Shown here piece by piece: positions 1 through 9,700 of a DNA stretch of 24,731 nucleotides (the first letter of the stretch is position 1; every line of letters begins with the position of its first letter). The notes under the pieces are model-generated. The model worked only from the letters and a program-made list of their open reading frames with translations. It ran no database searches and was not told where the DNA came from. Source of the stretch: an uncultured Chloroflexota bacterium (GTDB lineage: Bacteria; Chloroflexota; Chloroflexia; Thermomicrobiales; UBA6265); assembly GCA_937901745.1 (NCBI GenBank), contig CALGSZ010000119.1:1-24731 (forward strand), written 5' to 3'. The position numbers and the translations under genes are program-made.

Positions 1-48
1 GTTCAACGCCGTCTTGCACGTGATCGGCACCACCTGCGTCCGGCTCAT
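1..48 (-). CDS. Probable radical SAM protein (SPL/Rv2578c-like), N-terminal fragment
   Basis: Sixteen codons from an ATG at 48-46 run off the left edge and read MSRTQVVPITCKTALN. Every third position is G or C, as in real genes of this window. A Cys/Arg-(K/S)-(T/S)-A-L-N segment shortly before a Cys-rich radical SAM motif is, from memory, typical of the spore-photolyase-like radical SAM family. The motif itself would lie outside the window. The gene would be divergent from the beta-galactosidase. The ribosome site is weak (TGGCGGC just before ATG). Too little is visible for certainty; the opposite strand is also open here for 19 codons (2-61). Confidence 0.4.
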   Translation of the reverse strand, partial: MSRTQVVPITCKTALN

Positions 49-158
49 GCCGCCAGAATAGAACACATGATCTATTCCCGCAATCCCCCTCTGCCGAACG
101 TACGCACTGTCCGGTATCCAGGCGGCGTCCAGGCCGGTCAGCTTTCTGCGTGGTAGCA

Positions 159-185
159 GACGACAAATTCCTCTCAGTTGTCGTC
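159..185. repeat. Perfect 8-bp inverted repeat, possible operator
   Basis: GACGACAA (159-166) and TTGTCGTC (178-185) are exact reverse complements separated by 11 bases. The repeat lies about 45 bases upstream of the candidate -35 of the beta-galactosidase. It could be an operator for a sugar-responsive regulator, or a hairpin. No T-run follows, so it is not an obvious terminator. Confidence 0.4.
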
Positions 186-229
186 CGTGCCGCACACGCC
201 ACCACCATGTCCTAAGACGAAAGTGCTCG

Positions 230-259
230 TTGACGCCGCTATTTGCCCGCGTTTAGCAT
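230..259 (+). promoter_or_regulatory. Candidate promoter of the beta-galactosidase gene
   Basis: TTGACG (230-235) is followed after 18 bases by TAGCAT (254-259). The longer string TTAGCATGCCC (253-263) closely matches TTAGCCTGCCC, which follows a TTGACG upstream of the solute-binding-protein gene. The match suggests a shared promoter type, but the -10 is weak. Confidence 0.35.
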
Positions 260-328
260 GCCCGGCAAGCTCGGTCAGCCGACTTCGGGAAGGGGGATAA
301 CGCACGATGCGGAAAGCGAAGGCAGGGC

Positions 329-2650
329 ATGCCAGTCGCTGAGGTACGGCAGCATCGCGGCTCACCCGCCCTGTTCCTCGACGGTGAGCCGGTCTACGCG
401 AGCGTATTCTGGTGCCCGCCGCCCACCGACGAGGGCTGGCCCCATGCAGAGCACGCCGCCTCCATGGCCCAGGCCGGCGTCCACATTTACACCTTCGGCT
501 TCACTTGGCCGGAACCGAGTCCGGACGGCACGTACGATCTCGATCCGCTGACCCGCGCCTTCGAGCAGGTGCTGGCCGTAGACCCGGACGCGCTCTTCCT
601 CCCGCGATTCCAGCTCGAGGCGCCGGACTGGTGGATCGCCGCTCACCCCGATGAGCTGGAGACGTTCGCCGATGGCACAACGGACGCCCAGTCCTACGCC
701 TCTGCTCAGTGGCGGCAGGACGCGGGAGCCTACCTGCGCCAGGTCATCGCGGTCACGCGCTCCCTGCCGTTCGGTGATCGCTTCATCGGCTACCACGTCT
801 GCGCCGGCTGGACCGCCGAATGGCTCAAGAACGGCGCCCGCGACAATCGCTCATCCGACTTCAATCCGGCAATGATCCGCGCGTTCCGCGCCTGGCTCGA
901 GCGTCATTACCACGGCGACGAGTCGGCGTTGCGCGCGGCCTGGCACGACCCGAACGTCACCTTCGCCACCGCGATGGTGCCCGGACCAAGCCTGCAGGAG
1001 CGCGCCGATTTCTACTGCTTCCGCGATCCCGCCGCCACCCGTCAGGACATCGACTATTTCGCCTGCCTCTGCGACGTCGTGGTCGACAACATTGCCTACT
1101 TCTGTTCCCTCGTGAAGGAAGCCACCGCGCGGCAGGCGCTCGCCGGCGTCTTCTACGGTTACGCGATGGAGCTGTGGTGGTCGAACGGATGGTTCGGACG
1201 CCACCCCAACCAGACCCACACCAGCTACCAGCGTATCGGCCACCTCGCCCTGCACCGCGTCCTCGAGCTAGACGACGTCGACTTCCTCGCGAGCCCCTAC
1301 AGCTACGGCATGCGCGGCATTGGCGGGACGAACGGCTTCATGGTTCCCAGCGAGTCGGCGCGGCTCCACGGCAAGCTGTACTTTTCCGAGGACGACACCC
1401 GCACCCACCTCGCCACAACGCATGGCATCTCCCGATTCGGCTCGCCAGGCTCCCCGCTCACCGTCGATCAGGAAGTTGCGAAGATCGACGGCTATGACCT
1501 GCGCCAAGCGGTCCGCGTCCGCCAGGTGCTCGGGAAGGTGGCGATGTACGAGTTCGCCACTCCTCATCGCGACACCGACTACGGCGCATTGAACACCCGC
1601 GAAGAAACGGAGGCGGTCCTCAAGCGCAACTTCGCCAACGTCCTCACCCGCCACGTTGGCATCTGGTGGGGATACCCGAGCCCGCTGACCTCCGGAACAC
1701 TGGCGGATCCTCGTCTGGAGCAGATCATCGGCCGGATGGTGGAGCTGGGACGCTGGAGCATGACGCTCGACCGCGCCCCGGCCGCGGAGATCGCCGTCAT
1801 CGTCGACGAGTCGAGCTGGTTCTACCTCTCGCCCCGCAACGAGCTCGCCATTCCCCTCATCCAGCGACAATACCTCTGGCACCTCCCGCGAATCGGAGCG
1901 CCCTACGACCTCTACCTGGCGAGCGACCTTGCCGCTGGTCGTGTCCGGGATTACAAGTGCTACATCTTCCTCAACCAGTACTTCGCCGACGCCGAGACGC
2001 GAGAGGGAATCAAGCGCGCCATCAGCGGCGACGGGAAGGTTGCCGTTTGGATACACGGCGCGGGCTTCGTCCAGGACGACCTCTCCGCCGAGCATTGCGC
2101 CGACCTGACCGGCATCCGGCTCGAGTGCCATCACACGGAGTGGGGCCCCAACGTCATCGTCACGAACTTCGATCACCCCATCACTCGCGACTTGCCCGCC
2201 TACACCACGATTGGCACCGATAGCCGGATAGGCCCGCTCTTCACCTGCAACGACGACCAGGCGATACCGCTCGGCGCGCTCCATTTCACGCGGGGCAGGT
2301 GGCGCACCGGCTTCGCCGTCAAAGAGTTCGACGACCGCCGCTCGGTCTGGATCGGCGCGCCCAGCGTGCCGCCGAACGTGCTGCGCGGGATCGCGCGGTA
2401 CGCGGGAGTCCACATCTACTCCGAGGCCGAGGACGTGCTGTACGTCGACCGACAATTCATCGGCATTTATGCGCTGAAACCCGGCGAGCGCCGGATCGCG
2501 CTGCCCCAACCGAGCGACGTCGTGGAAGCGTTCACCGGACGCCTCGTCGCTGAGGCCACCACTGACTTCACCGACCTCGTCAGTCCGCACGAAACCCGGC
2601 TCTACTACATCGGCCCCAAAGAAAACTTCCCGATGCCTGTGAGGCAATGA
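329..2650 (+). CDS. GH42-like beta-galactosidase
   Basis: This 773-residue protein resembles the glycoside hydrolase 42 group, which removes beta-linked galactose from oligosaccharides by a retaining two-glutamate mechanism. The N-terminal half is a TIM-barrel-like region (about 20-470). The probable acid/base is Glu164 in GWTAEWL and the probable nucleophile Glu354 in YFSEDDTRT. These are assigned by position and local resemblance, not by alignment. Residues about 480-700 look like the GH42 trimerisation (glutamine-amidotransferase-like) domain. There is no signal peptide, so it should act in the cytoplasm on imported sugars. The ATG at 329 has a modest AAGGCAGGG upstream and gives a normal family start. 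The ABC transporter genes follow in the same direction with 170 bases between. Family assignment is firm; the natural substrate is unknown. Confidence 0.85.
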   Translation: MPVAEVRQHRGSPALFLDGEPVYASVFWCPPPTDEGWPHAEHAASMAQAGVHIYTFGFTWPEPSPDGTYDLDPLTRAFEQVLAVDPDALFLPRFQLEAPDWWIAAHPDELETFADGTTDAQSYASAQWRQDAGAYLRQVIAVTRSLPFGDRFIGYHVCAGWTAEWLKNGARDNRSSDFNPAMIRAFRAWLERHYHGDESALRAAWHDPNVTFATAMVPGPSLQERADFYCFRDPAATRQDIDYFACLCDVVVDNIAYFCSLVKEATARQALAGVFYGYAMELWWSNGWFGRHPNQTHTSYQRIGHLALHRVLELDDVDFLASPYSYGMRGIGGTNGFMVPSESARLHGKLYFSEDDTRTHLATTHGISRFGSPGSPLTVDQEVAKIDGYDLRQAVRVRQVLGKVAMYEFATPHRDTDYGALNTREETEAVLKRNFANVLTRHVGIWWGYPSPLTSGTLADPRLEQIIGRMVELGRWSMTLDRAPAAEIAVIVDESSWFYLSPRNELAIPLIQRQYLWHLPRIGAPYDLYLASDLAAGRVRDYKCYIFLNQYFADAETREGIKRAISGDGKVAVWIHGAGFVQDDLSAEHCADLTGIRLECHHTEWGPNVIVTNFDHPITRDLPAYTTIGTDSRIGPLFTCNDDQAIPLGALHFTRGRWRTGFAVKEFDDRRSVWIGAPSVPPNVLRGIARYAGVHIYSEAEDVLYVDRQFIGIYALKPGERRIALPQPSDVVEAFTGRLVAEATTDFTDLVSPHETRLYYIGPKENFPMPVRQ

Positions 2651-2678
2651 GCGCATTTCCTAGTACAAGAGTACGGTG

Positions 2679-2707
2679 TTGACGATGGCCGCAATGGGCG
2701 TTAGCCT
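2679..2707 (+). promoter_or_regulatory. Candidate promoter of the ABC transporter operon
   Basis: TTGACG (2679-2684), 17 bases, then TAGCCT (2702-2707). It shares TTGACG and TTAGC(A/C)TGCCC with the sequence upstream of the beta-galactosidase. A 10-bp direct repeat GCATGCCGCG (2719-2728 and 2797-2806) lies between this site and the gene; its role is unknown. Confidence 0.35.
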
Positions 2708-2820
2708 GCCCAGTCCCTGCATGCCGCGGCCATTCTGGGCACACGGCAGCGCACAGACCAGGGCGCACAGCAGGGTCGGACTACGAATACCGACGGGCAT
2801 GCCGCGACAGGGAGGATCTG

Positions 2821-4491
2821 ATGGAGCGATTCAGCAGACGCAAGTTCATCGGAACGGCAGGAGCGGCAGGACTGGCACTCGCAACCTCGACGGTTGCGCG
2901 CCCGACCTCAGCTCGCGCCCGGCAGGCCACCCCTGAGCCGAGCGGGCTCATCCAGGCGCCCGAGCCGAACCCGAAGCGAGGCGGCACGATCAAGATCGGT
3001 GGGTTCGCCGACCCGACGCACTTCGACCTTGATCAATCTCCCAGCATCGCGAACCTCTACCCGCAAGCCCCCATGTACGACAATCTCATTCGCTTCAACC
3101 CGCTCGACGGTGGGCAAACCATCATTCCCGACCTGGCGGAGCGCTGGGAGATTTCTGAGGACGGCCTCAACTACACCTTCTACCTCCGCTCCGGTGTCAC
3201 CTTTCACGACGGCGAGCCCCTGACGGCCGATGACGTCGTCGCGACCTTCGAGCGGCGGCGTAACCCACCGGAGGGCGTCGTCAGTATCCGCCAGAGCCTT
3301 TACACCGCGATCACGGCGGTGGAAGCCGTCGATCCGCAAACGGTCCGGTTTGTCCTGAGCGAACCCCAGGCATTCTTCCTGGAGGCCCTCGCCACCGGCT
3401 GGAGCGTTGTGCTCTCGAAGAAATCGCTCGATGACAACAACGGCGATCTTCGCCGCGTCGTGGACTACCCCGGCACGGGACCATACCGATTCAAGGAATA
3501 CACGCCGGGTGTCCGCTGGGTCGTCGAGCGCAATCCCAACTATTGGAATCCGAACGTGCCCTACCTCGACGCGATCGAGCGCATCACCATTCCGGCCGCC
3601 AAGGATCGCGGCACCGCCGTCCTGACGGGCGATCTCGACTTCGCCGATCACGTGTCAGTCGACGTCTACCAGGAGGCGCTGAACCGGCCAGACGAGATCG
3701 GAGCCGTGATGAACCCGGCCACCTGGGCCTTCACCGTCACCTTCAATGTGACCAGGCCGCCGTTCAACGACCCGCGCGTGCGGCGCGCCGTCCACCTGGC
3801 GGTCAGCCGCCAGCAGCTGGCCGCCGCCTACGCCCAGACGGATGACATCAGGATGGGCACGCGCTGGTGCCACCCGAGCAGCCCGCTGGCGACGCCGGAA
3901 GAAGAAGTCCTCAAGCTGCCCGGCTACCGGGAAGAGAAGGACGAGGACATCGCCGAGGCGAAGCGGCTGATGGAGGCCGCCGGCTACCCGGACGGCCTCA
4001 CGGACGTCGTGCTACTGCTGCGCGGAACCACCGGTCCGGGCGTCGAGATCTACGGGCCGGCGTTCCAAGACCTGCTCCGCCGCAGCATCGGCATCACCTG
4101 CGAACTGAGACCAGTCGATGGCGCCGTCTACTTCGACGTGGTCCGCGGCGGCGAATTCCACATGACCTCCGGTGTCCCGGCCGGGGCGATCAACGATCCG
4201 TCCGACTATTGGGGACAGTGGTTCATGACGGGCGCTGCCCAGAACTACGGCGGGTACTCCAACCCGGAGTTCGATGATCTCCTCATGCGCATCGGGCGGG
4301 AGATGGACGAAAACGCGCGGCGCGACTTGGTGCGCCAGGCGGAAGACTTGCTCGACCAAGACTGCCCCATGTTCTTCCACGGCTGGGGCAACATCCCACG
4401 TATCTGGCGCAAGGACGTGATGGGAATCGACCAGAACGTCCTCGGCACCTACATGTGCTTCAAGTACGACACCCTCTGGCTCGATCGCTGA
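2821..4491 (+). CDS. ABC transporter solute-binding protein (SBP_bac_5 family), Tat-exported
   Basis: A 556-residue periplasmic-type binding protein of the dipeptide/oligopeptide/oligosaccharide family. The N-terminus carries a twin-arginine signal: SRRKFIG at residues 5-11, a hydrophobic Ala/Gly/Leu stretch to about 25 and an ARA-type cleavage site near 33. No lipobox cysteine is seen, so it is secreted or held in the envelope without a lipid anchor. Residues about 80-460 match the family, including the ITFHDGEPLTADDV-like segment typical of these proteins. GGGAGGA just before the ATG is a strong ribosome site. Members of this family bind peptides in many bacteria but oligosaccharides in Thermotoga-like species. 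The beta-galactosidase next door makes a sugar ligand plausible here (inference). Two permease genes follow. Confidence 0.9.
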   Translation: MERFSRRKFIGTAGAAGLALATSTVARPTSARARQATPEPSGLIQAPEPNPKRGGTIKIGGFADPTHFDLDQSPSIANLYPQAPMYDNLIRFNPLDGGQTIIPDLAERWEISEDGLNYTFYLRSGVTFHDGEPLTADDVVATFERRRNPPEGVVSIRQSLYTAITAVEAVDPQTVRFVLSEPQAFFLEALATGWSVVLSKKSLDDNNGDLRRVVDYPGTGPYRFKEYTPGVRWVVERNPNYWNPNVPYLDAIERITIPAAKDRGTAVLTGDLDFADHVSVDVYQEALNRPDEIGAVMNPATWAFTVTFNVTRPPFNDPRVRRAVHLAVSRQQLAAAYAQTDDIRMGTRWCHPSSPLATPEEEVLKLPGYREEKDEDIAEAKRLMEAAGYPDGLTDVVLLLRGTTGPGVEIYGPAFQDLLRRSIGITCELRPVDGAVYFDVVRGGEFHMTSGVPAGAINDPSDYWGQWFMTGAAQNYGGYSNPEFDDLLMRIGREMDENARRDLVRQAEDLLDQDCPMFFHGWGNIPRIWRKDVMGIDQNVLGTYMCFKYDTLWLDR

Positions 4492-4500
4492 GCTTGTCAG

Positions 4501-4535
4501 GGCGATGGGCGACCGAATCGTGATCGCCCATCGCC
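4501..4535 (+). promoter_or_regulatory. Intercistronic 12-bp hairpin between binding protein and permease
   Basis: GGCGATGGGCGA (4501-4512) pairs perfectly with TCGCCCATCGCC (4524-4535) around an 11-base loop. It starts ten bases after the binding-protein stop codon and no T-run follows. This placement fits an RNA-stabilising or partial-stop structure that makes binding protein more abundant than permeases, as known in other ABC operons. Confidence 0.55.
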
Positions 4536-4550
4536 GCCCCTTGAAGGTCC

Positions 4551-5507
4551 ATGTTCCATTACCTCCTCCGCCGACTGCTCATCAGCATCCCGACGCTGTT
4601 CGGCGTCACCATCCTCATCTTCATCGTTATGCGGCTCCTGCCCGGCGATCCGACCTCCGTCATGTTCGGGCAGGAAACGTTCGGCGCGCTGAGCGAAGCG
4701 GATCAGCAGCGCTTTCGCCAGGCCCTCGGTCTCGATGAGCCGCTTTACCGGCAATACCTCAACTGGATGGGGGACGTCTTCTCCGGCGATCTCGGCCGCT
4801 CGTTCTGGCGCACGGACACGGTGCGCGACCTCATCGTCGCCCGTGGACCGATCAGCGCGCAAATCGCCATCATGGCCATCGTCTTCTCCTGGATCATCGG
4901 TATCCCGCTAGGCATCATCAGCGCGGTTCGCCGGAACACCTGGCCAGACAACCTGATCCGTGCAACGGCGGCCGTCTTTCTTTCTATCCCGGAGTTCTGG
5001 TTGGCGGTCGTGATCGTCCTCGTCGGCGTCCTCTACTTCTCCTGGCGACCACCCGTCGAGCGCGCCTACCTCTGGGAAGATCCCTGGAAGAATCTCCAGC
5101 TAACGCTGGGTCCGGCCGTTGCGATGGGCAGCGTCGCTGCCGCGTACCTTGTCCGGATCACCCGCTCCTCGATCCTCGAAGTCCTGCATGCTGATTTCGT
5201 GCGCACTGCGCGAGCCAAGGGATTGCGAGAGCGCCTAGTCCTGACGCGCCACGTCTTTCGCGCGGCGATCCTGCCCGTGATTACCCTGTCGGGCCTGACC
5301 TTCGCCGGCCTACTGGGCGGCTCCGTCGTCGTCGAAACCGCCTTCTCAGTGCCCGGCCTCGGCGCCGCCCTGGTGAAGGCGTTGAGTGAGCGCGACTACA
5401 TCGTGATCCAGAACCTCGTCCTGCTCTATGCGGTCATCTTCACCGTCATGAATCTGGTGGTAGATCTGGCGTATGGTTGGCTCGACCCACGCGTTCGCTA
5501 CGAGTAG
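4551..5507 (+). CDS. ABC transporter permease, DppB/OppB type
   Basis: A 318-residue inner-membrane permease that would form half of the channel of the uptake system whose binding protein is encoded upstream. The start YLLRRLLISIPTLFGVTILI and the LLPGDP that follows it are characteristic of the DppB group. About six membrane segments are visible. The cytoplasmic coupling loop (EAA-type) is around FVRTARAKGLRERLVL, where an ATPase would dock. GAAGG five bases before the ATG serves as ribosome site. The next permease gene starts inside the last 35 bases, suggesting translational coupling. Confidence 0.9.
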   Translation: MFHYLLRRLLISIPTLFGVTILIFIVMRLLPGDPTSVMFGQETFGALSEADQQRFRQALGLDEPLYRQYLNWMGDVFSGDLGRSFWRTDTVRDLIVARGPISAQIAIMAIVFSWIIGIPLGIISAVRRNTWPDNLIRATAAVFLSIPEFWLAVVIVLVGVLYFSWRPPVERAYLWEDPWKNLQLTLGPAVAMGSVAAAYLVRITRSSILEVLHADFVRTARAKGLRERLVLTRHVFRAAILPVITLSGLTFAGLLGGSVVVETAFSVPGLGAALVKALSERDYIVIQNLVLLYAVIFTVMNLVVDLAYGWLDPRVRYE

Positions 5508-6378
5508 CCTGCCGGCGAAGCCAAGCCGCACGAGTCGCCTTATCGCGGTCGCCCGCTCCTCTCCGTTGGGCGCTGGCGCGGCCCTGCTTTTGCTTCTGAT
5601 CGCAGCGGTCGCCGCCCTCGCCCCGATCATTGCACCCTACGATCCTCTCGCCGGTGACTACACCGCGATTCGCCAATCGCCGTCTTCGGCACATCTCCTC
5701 GGCACCGATGATCTGGGTCGTGACGTCCTTAGCCGCATCATCTACGGCGCTCGCACGTCCATGATTGTCGGCTTTGCGGCGGTGCTGCTCGGGGACACCA
5801 TCGGCCTAATCACCGGCTTGATCAGCGGCTACGTTGGCGGGAAGCTGGATCTCGCCAGCCAGCGGCTGCTCGAAATCCTCCTCTCGTTCCCAGGGCTAAT
5901 CCTGGCCACCATCTTCGTCGTCGCGCTGGGAACCGGCCTGCACACGGTGATCATCGCGATCGCCATCACCCGTATCCCAGCCAGCAACCGCGTCGTCCGC
6001 TCGGTCGTGCTCTCCCTCAAACACGCCGACTACGTAACCGCCGCGCGCGTGGCGGGCGCCTCCCCGGCGCGGCTCATGGCGCTCCATATCGCTCCCCAGA
6101 CGATCGCCCCGTTCCTCGTCGTCGCCAGCGCCCACCTCGGCATCGCCATCACCAGCGAGGCCGCGCTCAGCTTCCTCGGCATCGGCGTGCCGCCTCCGTC
6201 GCCGAGTTGGGGCACCATGATCGGCGGCGCTATGGCATCGCAGTTCAGCCCACCGTGGTGGCTCGCCGTCTTCCCTGGCCTCGCCATCTCCTTGACCGTC
6301 TTTGCGGCCAACCTCACCGGCGACGCCCTGCGCGATTTCCTCGACCCCAACCTCCGCGGTCGCGTCGCAACCAACTAG
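5473..6378 (+). CDS. ABC transporter permease, DppC/OppC type
   Basis: A 301-residue partner permease. A short cytoplasmic N-terminus precedes a first membrane segment at about 30-55. The HLLGTDDLGRDVLSRIIYGAR segment is the hallmark of the DppC group. The EAA-type coupling loop is near YVTAARVAGASPARLM. It overlaps the DppB-type gene by 35 bases and the ribosome site is weak, consistent with coupled translation. No DppD/DppF-type ATPase genes follow, so the ATPase must come from elsewhere. The stop codon lies in a CTAG palindrome, which is also a stop in an open minus-strand frame. Confidence 0.9.
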   Translation: MVGSTHAFATSSLPAKPSRTSRLIAVARSSPLGAGAALLLLLIAAVAALAPIIAPYDPLAGDYTAIRQSPSSAHLLGTDDLGRDVLSRIIYGARTSMIVGFAAVLLGDTIGLITGLISGYVGGKLDLASQRLLEILLSFPGLILATIFVVALGTGLHTVIIAIAITRIPASNRVVRSVVLSLKHADYVTAARVAGASPARLMALHIAPQTIAPFLVVASAHLGIAITSEAALSFLGIGVPPPSPSWGTMIGGAMASQFSPPWWLAVFPGLAISLTVFAANLTGDALRDFLDPNLRGRVATN

Positions 6379-6509
6379 CCCCACCGCCACACCTCCGCCT
6401 GAATTCCCGCGGCCTGGATCTGCGCCCACGACTCTTTGATCGCGCGGATACCATCCCCTCGCAGGGGCGGGACCTGTGCCCGCGCGTACGAAAACGTTGC
6501 GCCGGCCAC
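6375..6509 (-). pseudogene. Possible remnant of an unidentified minus-strand gene
   Basis: A minus-strand frame of 45 codons ending in EVWRWG and a TAG has mostly G/C third positions and a natural-looking composition (for example SYARAQVPPL and IKESWAQIQAAGI). It has no convincing start or ribosome site, and a stop lies further upstream in the frame. It would converge exactly on the DppC-type stop codon. It may be the 3' end of a decayed gene. I cannot name the family, and chance remains possible. Confidence 0.25.
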
Positions 6510-6748
6510 ATCACGTCTCCAATTGCGACACGCCGCCACAACCTTCTTCTGATTACCGCCATCCGGTTCTGCCCACCCGCGCCCTCCACTTCGGCATCCT
6601 CGCGCGCAACTCCCACCATCAGGCTGGAAACGCGGCTTGACCCAACCCGCCTATCTCCGTCATGATCCCCACCGAGCCGCTCCCGCGCGCAACTGCCCCG
6701 CTGGCTGACCTTTGTGTGTTCACCGCCAGCGATTCCGGAGACCGTCAC
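6379..6748. other. Intergenic region upstream of the nuclease-helicase gene
   Basis: About 370 bases without a supported complete gene. It overlaps the possible minus-strand remnant and contains one weak promoter candidate. The 10-mer CCTGTGCCCG (6473-6482) recurs twice in the gene-free block near 15.8 kb. Confidence 0.45.
6637..6666 (+). promoter_or_regulatory. Weak candidate promoter of the nuclease-helicase gene
   Basis: TTGACC (6637-6642), 18 bases, then CATGAT (6661-6666). Only the -35 is close to consensus. It would give a leader of about 75 bases before the preferred ATG at 6749. Confidence 0.25.
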
Positions 6749-9700
6749 ATGTCGCCCGACGATCGGTTGTCGACCGCCATCTTCGCCAAAACTCCGCTCC
6801 CCATTTCTCCAACCGACGTCGCGCAATTCGTCCGCCTCGACCAATGCCGGCGCTTCCTCCGCCTGCGGCTGCACGAGCGTGTCGCGGGCAACAGCTTCCT
6901 ACGCGACTTCGACGTCGCTCCCCAGGAAATTCCGCCGCTCCTCACCCGCGCCGGCGCCGAATTCGAGGCCCAGGTGACCGAAGAGGTTCGCGCGCGGTAC
7001 CGCGTTCGCGATTTCGCCGCCGAGGCGCCCCCGCCCGGCGAGCGCTCGCCGAACAACCACCAGGTGATCGACATCGCACGGTCGCTCCCGCCCGGCGAGA
7101 CAATCGTTTTGCTCCAGCCGCGCCTCCAAGCCGAAATTGCCGGCTGGCTCATCACCGGAGACATAGATCTCCTCCGACTGGAGCGAGACGCCGACGGCAA
7201 CCTGCACCCCCTCATCGCTGATATGAAGAGCTCGACCACCGCGAAGGTCGAGCATCGGCTGCAGGTCGCCTTCTATCACGAGCTCCTGACGCGGATCTTT
7301 GACGAAGAGAATCTCTCCCACGCCCCGATCGAGATGGCGATTCTCTACCGGGGCGAGTCAGCCGCCATCGCGGCGGTTCAGGGCGATCCGCTTCTCGGCG
7401 CTGGTGAGCGACCCGCCGACATCGCGAATCAAATAGCTGACGCCGAGCGACTGTTTGGCACATCCGGCGCGCTCCTGGAGCGCGTGCCCGACCCGGACGC
7501 TTACCTCGGCGCCATCCGCGATCTCGTCACCGGTGATCGGGCGGTTGCCCGGCGCGTCACTGTCACGCCGTTCGCCGATTTACCCTTCCATTTGACCTAC
7601 AAGTGCGACGGTTGTCTCTACAACGAGTTCTGCATGAAGTGGTGCGCGCAGCGCGACGACCTCTCCCTCATCCCCCACCTTACTGATACGGAGAAGACCG
7701 CGCTGCGGCAGGCCGGTGTGAGGACGACGCGCGACCTTGCCACGCTCAAGGAGCCTGCTCCGGGCGCGCGGGATGAAACAGAGCTCACGCCGGCGCCCGG
7801 CCGAGAGGAGCTCGTCGCCCGGCTCGCGACAACCTGGCCGGTCGGCCCGCGCCTTGACGAGCTGATCTACCGCGCTCGCCGCTACCGCAAATTCAAGGGC
7901 GATCCATTCGATCCGCCAGCCGACATCCCGAGCAAGGGGTACGGCTCATTGCCGTACTGCGACGCGAACCACAATCCCAACCTCGTCCGCGTCTACCTCG
8001 ATGCCCAGCACGACTACCTCGCCAATCGCGTCTACCTGCTGGGCGCGCTCGTTGTGGCGGCGGAGGGGGGCGAGATCGTGTCGCACCGGCGCCGGGCAAT
8101 CGTCCGGCTCTGCGACGGACCGCCGAACGACGAGCGCGAGGAGGCACTTTTCGTCGACTGGGTGGAGGCAACGATTCGCGCCATCGTCGAGCTCGCCGCG
8201 CCCGACGAGCTGGGAGAGCCGAATGCCCCCGTCCATCTGATCTTCTACAACCGATTCGACCAGCGTTGCCTACTGGAAGGGCTCGGCCGTCACGCCGAAA
8301 CAGTCTTCGGCGCGACCCCGCTCTACGATTTCGTGACCCAGATCGCCGCGTTCGACTCTCCCGTTCTCACCTTCTTGACCGACGAGATCCGGGATTTGAA
8401 GAACTTCCCGATGGTCTGCCAATCGCTCCAATCCGTCGCCACCTTCCTTAAATTTGATTGGTCGCACTTCCGGGAGATCTTCCGCGAGCGCTTCTTCGAT
8501 TACGCCGGGCGATTCCCAGATGGGGCCATCCCCAATGGCGACCAGACGCCGTGGTACACCCGGCGCGCCCGATTCTCGAGCCAAATCCCGCTCGAATACG
8601 CCTATGCCGCCTGGAATGAGCTCGAGGCTCCGCCATCCGAAGGGAAGGATCCGTTCGCACCATACCGCCATGTCACCCCGGATCATCTCATTGCCCTCCA
8701 AACGCGTCGGCTGGAGGCTATGGAGCACATTGCCAGCAGGTTCCGGGGCAACCAGCAGACGCAGAAGACCTCCTTCCATCTGCCGGACCTGGCAAGCTTC
8801 CTGGATCGGAAGCCGACCCTCGCGGATGCTCTTGATGAATTCGTGACGATCGAGCGCCATGCCGACCTCGCTCAGTGGAAAGCGGCGCGCCACCCCGAGC
8901 CAGAGCGCCGCGTGCTGAGCGGGGATACGCTGATTGGGCGATATGAGGAGGCCGACCAGTCGCCAGAGACACGCGTGCGGCTAGCCCAGTACGAGAGACG
9001 ACGCCAGTGCGAGGAGGAGATGCGCGCCGCATACCGCGCCCAAAATCCAGACGCCTCGCGAGTCCAGCTCACACGCGAGCAGCGGCAGGCCACCAATCGC
9101 TCCCTAGAGGGCATCACGATCCGCTTGCGCCTCGACGATACCGACCTTGAATGCGACCTGAACGAGGCGCTCCTACTCACCACCCTGCGCGATGGCGATC
9201 CCGTCGTCATCATGCCGCGGTGGACAGTGGACGAGCGGCTCCCGCCGGAGGAGCAGCGACCGTTCGCCCCGACGCCGAAGCAGCTTCTCTACGGGATGCG
9301 CGCCAGGCTCGTCGGCTTCGAGCAAAAACTCGGACCGGATGGTCGGGTCGAGGCCGCCTGGGCCGTGCTCGCGCTCCAAGATGGCCCACGCCGATCGCTC
9401 GGGAGCGGCTATGTCTTTCGCGGTGTCGCGCGCCCGCTCATCCCCGGCGAGCGCTACACCATCGACCCGGACCCGAACAGCTTCTACGACTACTGGTGCA
9501 AGAAGATCACCGAAGGACTCAAGGAAGGCGGAGAGAATACGCTCTTTCACCGCCTCGACAAGCCCGGCGAGGCACGAGCGTCTTGGCCAGAGGCTGCCAA
9601 GGAGGGGCAAGCGCGCTTCCTGGCCGCGCTCGATGCCCTGCATGAGGCCGGCGCGCTCCACGGCTGGGAGCCGAGCAAGCGCGAATACATCGCCGGGCAC

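Larger units (their letters stand above)
49..328. other. Divergent intergenic region before the beta-galactosidase
   Basis: No credible gene is seen in these 280 bases. They hold an 8-bp inverted repeat (159-185) and one promoter-like sequence for the downstream gene (230-259). Short open frames here have poor codon use and no ribosome sites. Confidence 0.5.

Noticed and set aside
6314..6874. 186-codon minus-strand open frame before and into the helicase gene
   Set aside because: It overlaps the true starts of the helicase and the end of the permease; no start signal or family.
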